Shown in pieces: positions 39,678 to 47,747 of a DNA stretch of 50,796 bases; the stretch's first letter is position 1; the number at the start of each line of letters is the position of its first letter. Source of the DNA: a virus; the IMG/VR virus record IMGVR_UViG_3300020205_001870, positions 1 to 50,796 of that record; one strand, given 5' to 3'. The notes below the pieces were generated by a model. It had not been told where the DNA came from, searched no databases, and was given only the letters and a program-made list of their open reading frames with translations. The translations under genes and the position numbers were made by a program.

Positions 39678-40549
39678 TTACCGGCCCAATTCTTCTTCGG
39701 ACCTTTCACGATGTTAATTCAGTGGCCCCTTATCCAGCGTACAACACTGTGGGGGGTAACCCCGGGGAGATAGTGACCTGCAGTAAAACAGGGCGTATGT
39801 GGATCCTGCAGAAAAACGGGTCAGAACGAGTATACATCCCTGTGCGCCCTGAATTTAGATACTCAGATCCATTAGCGGGAGTGTCGGAAGCAGGTGTGAA
39901 GGGGTATACCTTTTCATCAGGCCCTTCCACTTATCAGGGCTTAGAACTGTATGGCCCAACTAAAGTAACAGGTAGTTCGTTTGAAGTTTCAAATCTAGTT
40001 CTTATTAACAATACAGCTGCAGCGTTTAAAACAAAGATCCAAGGCCAAAAGGGTATTTACCTTTATAAGCTGGATGTGGGTACGGGAAACGATGTTCTTG
40101 CTCCGGACATTCCTAGTTTAGGAACAAATGAGTTTGGGGAGATTGTTGCCACGGAATCTTATGCCCTAAGAAACATCTTAGACGCAGATCTCCCGTTGAC
40201 CCCAAACACTAGCACAGAAATAGTGGACTTAAGATCAAGTACGGGAACTACAGGAGAGGGTAAAAGTGTGTATGTAGAAGCGGTTATTCAGTTTAACCAC
40301 ACTGGAAGTCACGTCGTGACTGCCGCTCTGTATGACCATAGTCTTTCAGTCTATATTTCTAGTTCTAAAGTATCTATGAACGGGTGGGCTCAAGTAAAAC
40401 TGAGCGGCTTTGCGCCCGCTGGAAATCAAATCCGGGTTTATGTCCAGTGTGATGTTAACGCTGTTGTAAAGGCGCAGGTCGGAACTTATAACTCCCCTGC
40501 TACCCACATAACGCTGACCGAAACAAGATATCCTGATCCATCGTTATGA
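39674..40549 (+). CDS. Beta-rich virion protein, 291 aa
   Basis: Starts at ATG 39674 within an ATGA overlap and ends in another. The sequence is rich in Thr, Ser, Val, Gly and Tyr with regular alternation and few charged helices, and a C-terminal half that looks like a carbohydrate-binding or jelly-roll type domain (VYVEAVIQFNHTGSHVVTAALYD). A tail-appendage or fibre-base role is inferred. Confidence 0.55.
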   Translation: MITGPILLRTFHDVNSVAPYPAYNTVGGNPGEIVTCSKTGRMWILQKNGSERVYIPVRPEFRYSDPLAGVSEAGVKGYTFSSGPSTYQGLELYGPTKVTGSSFEVSNLVLINNTAAAFKTKIQGQKGIYLYKLDVGTGNDVLAPDIPSLGTNEFGEIVATESYALRNILDADLPLTPNTSTEIVDLRSSTGTTGEGKSVYVEAVIQFNHTGSHVVTAALYDHSLSVYISSSKVSMNGWAQVKLSGFAPAGNQIRVYVQCDVNAVVKAQVGTYNSPATHITLTETRYPDPSL

Positions 40550-41334
40550 GCAATAACCCAGAGCAACTTGACACTGCAAATAGGGAATTTGAACAGATAG
40601 GCCCATCTGTTTCGACTGTCCTATCCCAACGATTGACTCAGGGTTTTCAAATTGCAACCATTTCCCCGGGCCTTAAATTTTTAGGGCCAACAAACTATTC
40701 CGCTCCCGGATCTGTTCCCAACCAAACCGGACCATCGTTAGCCGCAAACTTCTTCAGTGGGGGTGGCGACGGCTTTGGCGATTCAAGTCCGATGTTTTTT
40801 AATGTCATAAACAATCCTCCCCTTTCGGGAACTGCAAATCCTGAATCTGTTCCTGCTACGGGCCCTGAAGAAAAGATCCGTTATTCGTGTGTGGATGGAA
40901 GATGTCTACAGGATCCCAATGGGGATTATTTAGGCATTGAAGAATGTTTGGCTGCCCCCTGCATTTCTTCAGGCGGGGGTCCGGGAGATGATCCCTGCGA
41001 TTGCGGCTATGGACCCAGCTTAACGATCTTTAAAGCTCGTATTACAGGAATTACAAATACCGAGGGGGGTAGTTCTTCAGGTGGTAAAACTTATTGGACT
41101 TATAGTTTTACAGAGGTTACTGCTGGAACCCCGAGAACAAATGTTACTTTAAGTTCTGCGGCTCGAAATGAGCATGAACTTACAATGCCTAATAACGGCG
41201 GTAATTCTGTTCCTGCAGGAACAACTATAACCCGCAAAAGAATTCCGAACGATGCAGTAGTCCCTTTGTTTTTAGATGAAGACGGGATTCCTTGGTTCCA
41301 CTTTATTAATCCCTTAGGGATAACTTGCACATGA
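40546..41334 (+). CDS. Hypothetical virion protein with Cys-rich hinge, 262 aa
   Basis: The first 105 residues are Asn/Ser/Pro/Gly-rich. A compact Cys-rich stretch follows (SCVDGRCLQDPNGDYLGIEE, then CLAAPC and CDCGY). The C-terminal 90 residues are a beta domain with TYWTYSFTEV. Cysteines are unusual in phage tails and continue in the next two genes. One CAGTGGGGG copy encodes FSGG. Family unknown. Confidence 0.55.
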   Translation: MSNNPEQLDTANREFEQIGPSVSTVLSQRLTQGFQIATISPGLKFLGPTNYSAPGSVPNQTGPSLAANFFSGGGDGFGDSSPMFFNVINNPPLSGTANPESVPATGPEEKIRYSCVDGRCLQDPNGDYLGIEECLAAPCISSGGGPGDDPCDCGYGPSLTIFKARITGITNTEGGSSSGGKTYWTYSFTEVTAGTPRTNVTLSSAARNEHELTMPNNGGNSVPAGTTITRKRIPNDAVVPLFLDEDGIPWFHFINPLGITCT

Positions 41335-42401
41335 GTATTCTTGCGGCTGCTTGTTGTTGCACAGTTCCTTCTGTGTGTCCTAAGTGGTACGCAACCTCCT
41401 ATTTGGCAAGCGGCATTAGTGGAAGTGTTTCTTTCTCTAAACAATACAACTTTAGTTATAGTTGTTGGTGCCCGGTAGGGGAACCCAATACTATCCCTAC
41501 GTCCTACTCTATTGATGTCTCTTATAGTCAAGTGACACCAATTGTTATGGTGTTAGATGATTCTCTTGGCCCAAGTGGTTGTTGCTATAGAGGACAAGGA
41601 CAAATTGAAATTCAGTATTCGGTAACTCTTATACACGCAGTACACTGGTGTGATTGGTCCGATGCAAATCTTTGTCCTTGGGGGGAAGGAGATCCCCCGG
41701 ACGATTGGACCGCAGTTCAATACGAAGAAGTAACTCTTACGGGATCTGCAACTGTAGATTGTTGTTTAGACGTTATCCCCTTCGGAACATTTGCTAATGA
41801 AGGTTGGCCCGCAGGTGCAACGGGGGCTACGCCTACCTTTCTCCACACCTTAAACATTTGCGACTTCCCTGTAGGGGGATCTATTACCCCGCTTTATGAC
41901 AGCGTCGGTGGGATCTATGGCCCTTGTTATGCGGTGGGAGGGATTCCTTTCAGTTTACGATGCGTAGGGGCGCAATTTGCTTGGATTAGCCCCCGGCAGG
42001 AGTTGGATACTTTGGCGGGAGAACCGAAAGGTTTTCTTAGCGTCTGTCAAACTTCAAGTAATGAATCTCTTAGGCGATGTGGACCCGGTTTGCAGTCAGG
42101 GGTTTGTGCTTCAGATCAGCTCTCTTGCTACCCCTGTGTCGCACTGAACCAACTAAATCACGGCCCCTTCGCAATGGTTGGGGTTGAAGAATTTGGGGGC
42201 CAAGATATTCCGGAACCATGTACGCTCGGCACAACTGGAACTCTGGCCACATTTAAAACTGTCCCCACAGCGGGTGGTGGTAGTCAGACTTGTGGGTTAG
42301 ATCCAAGTTTAGATTGCAATCCATATGGGTCTTTAGATGAGGCTACGCTCTGCTGCGACATTCTCCGAACCATCTCAAAGACGGGATGGATTTACACATG
42401 A
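41331..42401 (+). CDS. Extremely cysteine-rich virion protein, 356 aa
   Basis: The start at ATG 41331 overlaps the previous stop (ATGA); the ORF opens two codons earlier. I count about 25 cysteines, including ACCCT near residues 7-11, CWC, GCCY, DCC, CYPC and LCC, spread over the full length in a beta-rich, Thr/Ser/Gly-rich chain. No signal peptide is convincing. Disulfide-rich or metal-rich proteins are rare among phage virion genes, since the bacterial cytoplasm is reducing. The gene is coupled to a Zn-ribbon gene by another ATGA overlap. Function unknown. Confidence 0.6.
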   Translation: MSILAAACCCTVPSVCPKWYATSYLASGISGSVSFSKQYNFSYSCWCPVGEPNTIPTSYSIDVSYSQVTPIVMVLDDSLGPSGCCYRGQGQIEIQYSVTLIHAVHWCDWSDANLCPWGEGDPPDDWTAVQYEEVTLTGSATVDCCLDVIPFGTFANEGWPAGATGATPTFLHTLNICDFPVGGSITPLYDSVGGIYGPCYAVGGIPFSLRCVGAQFAWISPRQELDTLAGEPKGFLSVCQTSSNESLRRCGPGLQSGVCASDQLSCYPCVALNQLNHGPFAMVGVEEFGGQDIPEPCTLGTTGTLATFKTVPTAGGGSQTCGLDPSLDCNPYGSLDEATLCCDILRTISKTGWIYT

Positions 42402-42838
42402 TCTGCATTTCGTTGATTGAAAAAAATTGCACGAACGCCGAGGCCGTTGCTCTTTACGGATCCCGTCCTAGTCCGGGCATTTGCTCTATTTGTGCTTTGC
42501 ATTCCGAGCGTGCCCCCACTGAACCGCCTTTGCCCCTACCCCCAGAACCAGTGGGGGTCCCTAAAATCACTTCCCGAGTTGCAAGCTGGCTAAAGGCAGA
42601 AGTTAGTTTAGTTGTGGAAGGGCCTTTGGCGGATCTTGATTATGAAGTAAGAATGGATACGTGCCGTAAATGTGATCGTCTTGAAAGTTCTTCTGAGCCT
42701 AATAAAGTGGGATTTTGTTCCGCTTGTGGGTGTGGGAGTAATCGGCGAGCAGAGTTGACTGTAAAGGGCCGAATGCCAAAGGCTAAATGCCCACTGAATT
42801 ACTGGCCCAAAATTGAAAGTAGAACGGGAGAACCTTAA
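42398..42838 (+). CDS. Zinc-ribbon-like protein, 146 aa
   Basis: ATG 42398 overlaps the upstream stop (ATGA). N-terminal Cys residues (MICIS, KNC, GICSIC) are followed by a Pro-rich linker and a C-terminal CRKC, FCSACGCG and KCP arrangement that looks like a zinc ribbon or double-knuckle. Such small metal-binding proteins sometimes lie beside phage tail genes. It contains an inverted pair of CAGTGGGGG motifs (42513-42557). Stop overlaps the next start (TAATG). Confidence 0.6.
   Translation: MICISLIEKNCTNAEAVALYGSRPSPGICSICALHSERAPTEPPLPLPPEPVGVPKITSRVASWLKAEVSLVVEGPLADLDYEVRMDTCRKCDRLESSSEPNKVGFCSACGCGSNRRAELTVKGRMPKAKCPLNYWPKIESRTGEP
42513..42557. repeat. Second inverted pair of the CAGTGGGGG motif
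   Basis: CCCCCACTG at 42513-42521 and CAGTGGGGG at 42549-42557 are separated by 27 bases, giving a 9-bp stem with a long loop. The encoded peptides are APTE and PVGV, so coding does not require the symmetry. Confidence 0.85.
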
Positions 42839-45800
42839 TGACGGACATTAAAAACGATTGGTCTTATCCAGTAATGGAAACTACGTTGGACAAACGCCTT
42901 GAAAGGCCGGGAGTTCAGCGGGGTTACGCTAGTGAAATGACCGGCGTAGATGGACGTAGTGAGGGGGGCCTTAAACCCTTCCCCGGTTTTAAAAAGGTTT
43001 ACACACTTTCCGGGTTGCAGAGCCAGCCGAATCACACAATTAAATCTGTTGTGTCGGATTTAAAGGCTGTCGATTTTAGGATTGGCTCAGATCATTATGC
43101 TTATGGATTTGTTTATCGCGCCATCCGCCCCGCTGCGCCGACGCTAAGTGATGTCTTTCTAGACTATTGGGACTCTGTAAATCAAAGTTGGACTCAAGCG
43201 ATTGTGTTGATGAGTGGCGTTTCAATCTCGGCACAGTTTGATGTTCAAGTTGCAGGGCGGTTTGTTTATTGTTTTGCGGAAGGTCGTAGCCCTTCGTTGT
43301 TTTATATTGAGGCTACACGCACGAAAGAATACATTTGTGAAGCCGATGCATTTGTAAACAGTGCTGCAGCTACAACAAATTACGAATCTAGTCAACCGTT
43401 AACCCTAGAACTTATTAGCGGTTCAAGTACAAAAAATATCTTTTTGCGCTTCGATACTTCGGCAGAAACAAATGAGCTTGTTGAGTCTGCCGTTCTAGAG
43501 TTTACGGTCACCGGTAATTCAATTACTGCTGCATCGGGAACCCTACATGTTGCCCCTCTAAGTGATCCGGGAACAACGGCGGTTCTTTGGAATGAAGCTC
43601 AAACAACATGGAACCTGCGAGCAACGGCTGTAAATTGGTCTACAGCCGGAGGTTCTTATGAAGCAGGTCATGAAATCAATTACACGCTGCTTAAAAATTA
43701 TTTAGGCAAAGTGCAGTTGTCAACAACAAACATTGTACAACGAGCCGTAAATGGTTTGTCTCAAGCCTTTACCCGTAAAACAGATGTAATTGTTCGAGGG
43801 ACGACAGGGAATAATTTGGTTTCTCTTGCGGGTAAATCGCAATCAAATTACTCTATTCGACCTAAGTTAGTTGTCACCTACACCAATAAAGTGTTTTTGA
43901 CCCCCACAATTATTGGGGTTACGGGAACAGGATCTATTCCGGGCCCCGGTAAGCAGCCTTCTTTGTCTAGTCCTGAGCGGGGTATCGCTCCCGGAAGCTT
44001 TACCAGTTTGGATGCTGGAAGACCCTCTAGTGCTCAAATTGTTTTGATCTCTGATAACCCTTATTCCTCAGACAACTTTTTTCCCAATCAAGCAACAGGA
44101 ATTTGTTACAACGATACGGTTCCTTCCCCAGCTGTTGTTACTCCCCCGGGAAGCCCCTATACCCATACTCCTACGGCGGGTGCTTGTACGGGCTACACAA
44201 GTACAGGACTGATTACACAACTGTTGACCCCTGCAAATAAGCAGACCAGTGTCAGCGTTACGCCGAAATTGGATTGGACAACGTATTACACAACTGGCCA
44301 AAGCATCGGTCCAAACACTCGGTGGGATGTTTACATGGTTGAGGATGGGCAGGGCATACTCTCACAAAAACGATTGAATACAGTTGACTTGACAGAGACA
44401 AGCTTTGAACCAGCAAATTTGTTCCCAAACCTTCGCCTAGCTTACGGTAAAAAGTATTTGTGGAAGGTTGTTGCAAAGCGCATGGACTGTGCTGACTTTT
44501 ATGTTGAAAGCACTGTCGGTTCCTTTACAACAGAGAATAGATATCAAGCTCGAAAGTTTGAACCGGGTGATTACAGCTTCGGCTACGTTTTGGGTAGTTC
44601 AAAGACGGGGCGTAAAAGTGCCTTTAGCACTGTTGCTCAAGTCCGCAGTGAAGACTTTACGATTGCCCGGACACAAAATGGAAATACCATCAGTGTCAAA
44701 CAAGATCAGTATGTCGGCGTAGAGATCGTATATGACTCCGCTAAATACGATCAAATGTATGTTTATCGCAGCGTCAAGATTCAAGATGCAGGAGGCACCA
44801 TGGTTGCTGGTCTGCCCTTTCTTGATGCAATTGTCCGATTGTCGGATTACCACACTTGTTTGAATGGGACTGGTCGCACCTTTGGAGATGCAACGACTAA
44901 TCGACATGCAATGTATTTCTACGAACTTGAGGACAAGCAACTTGTTTATCAAAATGCATACGTAGATCGAAGCGTCTTTGATGAAACAATGCCATTTGCG
45001 GGCACTGCGTTCTTTTATCAGAACACAATGCTGACATCTAAGATTTCTACCCCTCAAGTTTCTACGACTGAAGAGAATAGAATTTCCGACTCTACGCGAG
45101 GGCTTGGGGAAATGCGTTGGTCTAGTCTCATGGACCTAACGCCAGAATTGTTCCCACCCTTTAACCGTTATAACCCAACGGTACCGAGCAATGAAATTAT
45201 ACGGTTTTCGGGGGTGGGTTCAAACGTATTGGGTTTTTCGAGGGACAAAGTATATCACCTTCGTAAGTCTGGTCCTTACGTCAAGGTGACAGAAATGCAT
45301 GAGGGCTACGGGATTGTAAATCAGAAGGCTGTAGATACCGTTGGCTCTGCTGCTTACTACGTAACTAGCCACGGGTTGAAGAGTGTTGATGGTCAAGGAC
45401 AACTTGATGAGATCCGAAATCTCAACACGGTCTTTGTTCGTGAGTGGAAGAACACGCTTCAATATGTGCAGGTGGTTCATGACCCATTTATGAACTGCTT
45501 GTTTATCCACAACCCTGTAAGAGAAGAAACTTATATTCTTTGGTTTTCTACGGGTAAAACAACGAAGCTTGAAGACACAAATTTTGATTTGGTGGCTCAA
45601 GGTTCATGGCCTATTCAGTGGTTAACAAATCTACAAGCGTCTAATGATCTAAGTCGTCGGGCTTTCTTTCTGCAGAACAATCAAGACCCGCGTGTAAGTG
45701 GGGTAGGATTTAATACCTTTACAGGCCCCACGATTTATATCGTGGACAACTATGGATTTAAATCCGTAGTAAATGGTTCTAGTTCTTGGAACGGACAAAG

Positions 45801-46545
45801 ACGGATAACAACTCTTGACTTTCAGGGCGATAGTCGATTTGTTGCTTCGGCCAACTGGGATCCAACAAATCTCCAGATTCCAATTACAAGTGCCACAGGC
45901 ACAGTCGTTGGAACAAACAATTGGCGATTCGCCTATGTTTACCTAGTGGCATCCTCGACAAACCCTTCATTGGTGGGTTCAAAAGCCAAAGTGTTACATA
46001 ACACATCGACGGGGGTCTATGTTCAAAACACCGGATCTCAAGCGTGGGTTACATCTATTGTGGCCGGGGACATCTTTGTCGTTAGCCCGGTTCCATTTGA
46101 GTGGGTCGGACATCCACTAGGCCTGTCTAACGAACAAGGGCTAATCTATTCAAACGCGGACTTTTTCCGTATGAAAATTGTCAGCAGTTTGGGGGCAAGT
46201 TTTTCCGATGTCTCGGGCCCCCCGATAACGGATGTAATTACAACTACTTCACCGTTGGACAGATTTTCAGCCGTTATTTATTCCGGAACTCAAGATCTTC
46301 CTTTGGCAACGGCTTTGACTAAAGAGACTAATGGAACCCTTTATAGTTCGGTTGAAGACGATGAAGGGTTGGTGTATGCGGCGTTTGGTTCCGATTCTTC
46401 AGATGGAAGATACGGAGTCAAAGGAACGACTTTGAGTCCGGGCATTAAAATTTTGTGCCCTGATCTCGACTTTCGTCTCTTGGGTTGCATTGTTCGGGGA
46501 AGCATTACGTCCGTTGAACGGACATCTAACAACCGAGGTAGCTGA
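42838..46545 (+). CDS. Large tail nozzle / tubular B-like protein with inserted domains, 1235 aa
   Basis: The N-terminus (GVDGRSEGGLKPFPGFKKVY) and the region from about residue 740 onward (RGLGEMRW, then FSRDKVYHLRK, YYVTSHGLKSV, CLFIHNP) resemble the propeller of T7 gp12-type nozzles. Residues about 178-345 look like a DNRLRE-type beta domain (NIFLRFDT, SAVLEFTVTG, YSIRPKLVVTYT). A fibronectin-III-like unit follows near 465-565 (LTPANKQTSVSVTPKLDW to KYLWKVVA). The length far exceeds T7 gp12 because of these insertions. It probably closes the tail and carries surface-facing domains. Confidence 0.7.
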   Translation: MTDIKNDWSYPVMETTLDKRLERPGVQRGYASEMTGVDGRSEGGLKPFPGFKKVYTLSGLQSQPNHTIKSVVSDLKAVDFRIGSDHYAYGFVYRAIRPAAPTLSDVFLDYWDSVNQSWTQAIVLMSGVSISAQFDVQVAGRFVYCFAEGRSPSLFYIEATRTKEYICEADAFVNSAAATTNYESSQPLTLELISGSSTKNIFLRFDTSAETNELVESAVLEFTVTGNSITAASGTLHVAPLSDPGTTAVLWNEAQTTWNLRATAVNWSTAGGSYEAGHEINYTLLKNYLGKVQLSTTNIVQRAVNGLSQAFTRKTDVIVRGTTGNNLVSLAGKSQSNYSIRPKLVVTYTNKVFLTPTIIGVTGTGSIPGPGKQPSLSSPERGIAPGSFTSLDAGRPSSAQIVLISDNPYSSDNFFPNQATGICYNDTVPSPAVVTPPGSPYTHTPTAGACTGYTSTGLITQLLTPANKQTSVSVTPKLDWTTYYTTGQSIGPNTRWDVYMVEDGQGILSQKRLNTVDLTETSFEPANLFPNLRLAYGKKYLWKVVAKRMDCADFYVESTVGSFTTENRYQARKFEPGDYSFGYVLGSSKTGRKSAFSTVAQVRSEDFTIARTQNGNTISVKQDQYVGVEIVYDSAKYDQMYVYRSVKIQDAGGTMVAGLPFLDAIVRLSDYHTCLNGTGRTFGDATTNRHAMYFYELEDKQLVYQNAYVDRSVFDETMPFAGTAFFYQNTMLTSKISTPQVSTTEENRISDSTRGLGEMRWSSLMDLTPELFPPFNRYNPTVPSNEIIRFSGVGSNVLGFSRDKVYHLRKSGPYVKVTEMHEGYGIVNQKAVDTVGSAAYYVTSHGLKSVDGQGQLDEIRNLNTVFVREWKNTLQYVQVVHDPFMNCLFIHNPVREETYILWFSTGKTTKLEDTNFDLVAQGSWPIQWLTNLQASNDLSRRAFFLQNNQDPRVSGVGFNTFTGPTIYIVDNYGFKSVVNGSSSWNGQRRITTLDFQGDSRFVASANWDPTNLQIPITSATGTVVGTNNWRFAYVYLVASSTNPSLVGSKAKVLHNTSTGVYVQNTGSQAWVTSIVAGDIFVVSPVPFEWVGHPLGLSNEQGLIYSNADFFRMKIVSSLGASFSDVSGPPITDVITTTSPLDRFSAVIYSGTQDLPLATALTKETNGTLYSSVEDDEGLVYAAFGSDSSDGRYGVKGTTLSPGIKILCPDLDFRLLGCIVRGSITSVERTSNNRGS

Positions 46546-47747
46546 TGAGCCAGTTTCAATCTTATAATAATCAAGGTGGTTCTTCGGGTTACGATCCCGT
46601 TTCTGCGCTTTCAAATTTCGGAGGTAACCCCTTTGATCAACCGGGATTTAATCAGTCGGGCCCTCGTCAAAATCGAAGTCCAGCCCCGAAGCCACCTACT
46701 TTAACTCCCCCTACAAGTCGAAGTTCCCAAAGTGGATTCCAACCGCGAACAAATGGGATCATGGGTAATGTGGCCCGCGCCGGTTCTTTGCCCCGAACAA
46801 CGACAACTTCCGGAATTAACCCGGGGTATTTGCGTTGGGATGCGGCCCTTGCGGGAGCAATGGGGACGGATATCCGCAACCAGCAAGGTGAAATGAACCG
46901 GATGTTTGGCGCGGGGCAGAAACAAATCGGAATGAGTGAAGACGCTCTTCAGCGGGGCATCGGCACTATGCAATCAGTGGGGGCTGAACAGCGACAGAAT
47001 TTCTCCCAGATGGCGGGAGGACTAGAACAACAGGGTCAAAAGGACTTTGAGGGATTTACAAAGTACCGGGACGAACAAATGGGCCGGGTGGATAAGGATA
47101 TTTCTGTGGCTAATCAGCAGGCTGCAGGGGCTGTTTCTGGTTATGAACAGGCTATTGGTCAGTTCAAAGATACAGGCGCACAAGACGCGGCCAATGCTGC
47201 CTTTGGAATGCGTCGAAACATTGAGATGGCAAACAAGCAAATTGATGCGGGTTTAAATGCGGACGGTTCCATGATGAGCCCTGCAGAGAAACAAGCAGCA
47301 CGTCAACAGCTTTATTCTGAGTCTGAGAGCCAAGTCTCTCAGGCTGTTACAGGCATCTATAGCAATATGAATCAACAGGTTGCTTCAATGCAAGGGAATC
47401 TTGCAGGACTCCGGACAGGTCAAGCACAACAGACGTTGGCTGGTGGTCAACTTCGGGGTCAGATAGGTACAACCTTTGGGGCTCAAACTTTAGATGCCCA
47501 ACAGACAAATTACCGGATGAAGGAACTAGGTTCTAATTTGCGAACAATGGGAGAGCAGGCATATGCCAGTGCTATGCAGCAATCCGTAATGTTTGAAATG
47601 CAAGGACGGCAAACCATGGCCCAGATGGTGAGAGAAAACCCAAGGCAGTTTGTCAGTATGTTTGCTGGACTCACAGGATTCCTCGCGGGGGCAACAACTC
47701 CGGGTCTTCGAGATATCAGCATTCCTAACTTTGGAGCCATGACATGA
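46545..47747 (+). CDS. Gln/Gly/Ala-rich probable ejection protein, 400 aa
   Basis: TGATG overlap with the nozzle gene. The first 100 residues are Pro/Ser/Asn/Gly-rich and disordered-looking. Residues about 110-345 are long Gln/Ala/Met-rich helices. A short hydrophobic segment near the C-terminus (FVSMFAGLTGFLAGATTPG) could insert into a membrane. The layout and order, nozzle then Gln-rich helical proteins, are like T7 internal core proteins. ATGA overlap downstream. Confidence 0.6.
   Translation: MSQFQSYNNQGGSSGYDPVSALSNFGGNPFDQPGFNQSGPRQNRSPAPKPPTLTPPTSRSSQSGFQPRTNGIMGNVARAGSLPRTTTTSGINPGYLRWDAALAGAMGTDIRNQQGEMNRMFGAGQKQIGMSEDALQRGIGTMQSVGAEQRQNFSQMAGGLEQQGQKDFEGFTKYRDEQMGRVDKDISVANQQAAGAVSGYEQAIGQFKDTGAQDAANAAFGMRRNIEMANKQIDAGLNADGSMMSPAEKQAARQQLYSESESQVSQAVTGIYSNMNQQVASMQGNLAGLRTGQAQQTLAGGQLRGQIGTTFGAQTLDAQQTNYRMKELGSNLRTMGEQAYASAMQQSVMFEMQGRQTMAQMVRENPRQFVSMFAGLTGFLAGATTPGLRDISIPNFGAMT

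Larger units (their letters stand above)
269..46983. repeat. Dispersed 9-mer CAGTGGGGG, 24 exact copies
   Basis: Plus-strand copies start at 269, 597, 2189, 5618, 6035, 8713, 9508, 14737, 15163, 15390, 23273, 24034, 26888, 32060, 34539, 40755, 42549 and 46975. Minus-strand copies (CCCCCACTG) start at 579, 13769, 17912, 26486, 33479 and 42513. The flanking consensus is T before (14 of 24) and T after (16 of 24). Copies encode SGG, PVG/SVG, PT, PPL and DPHC in different frames, and two are intergenic, so selection acts on DNA and not on protein. See findings. Confidence 0.9.
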
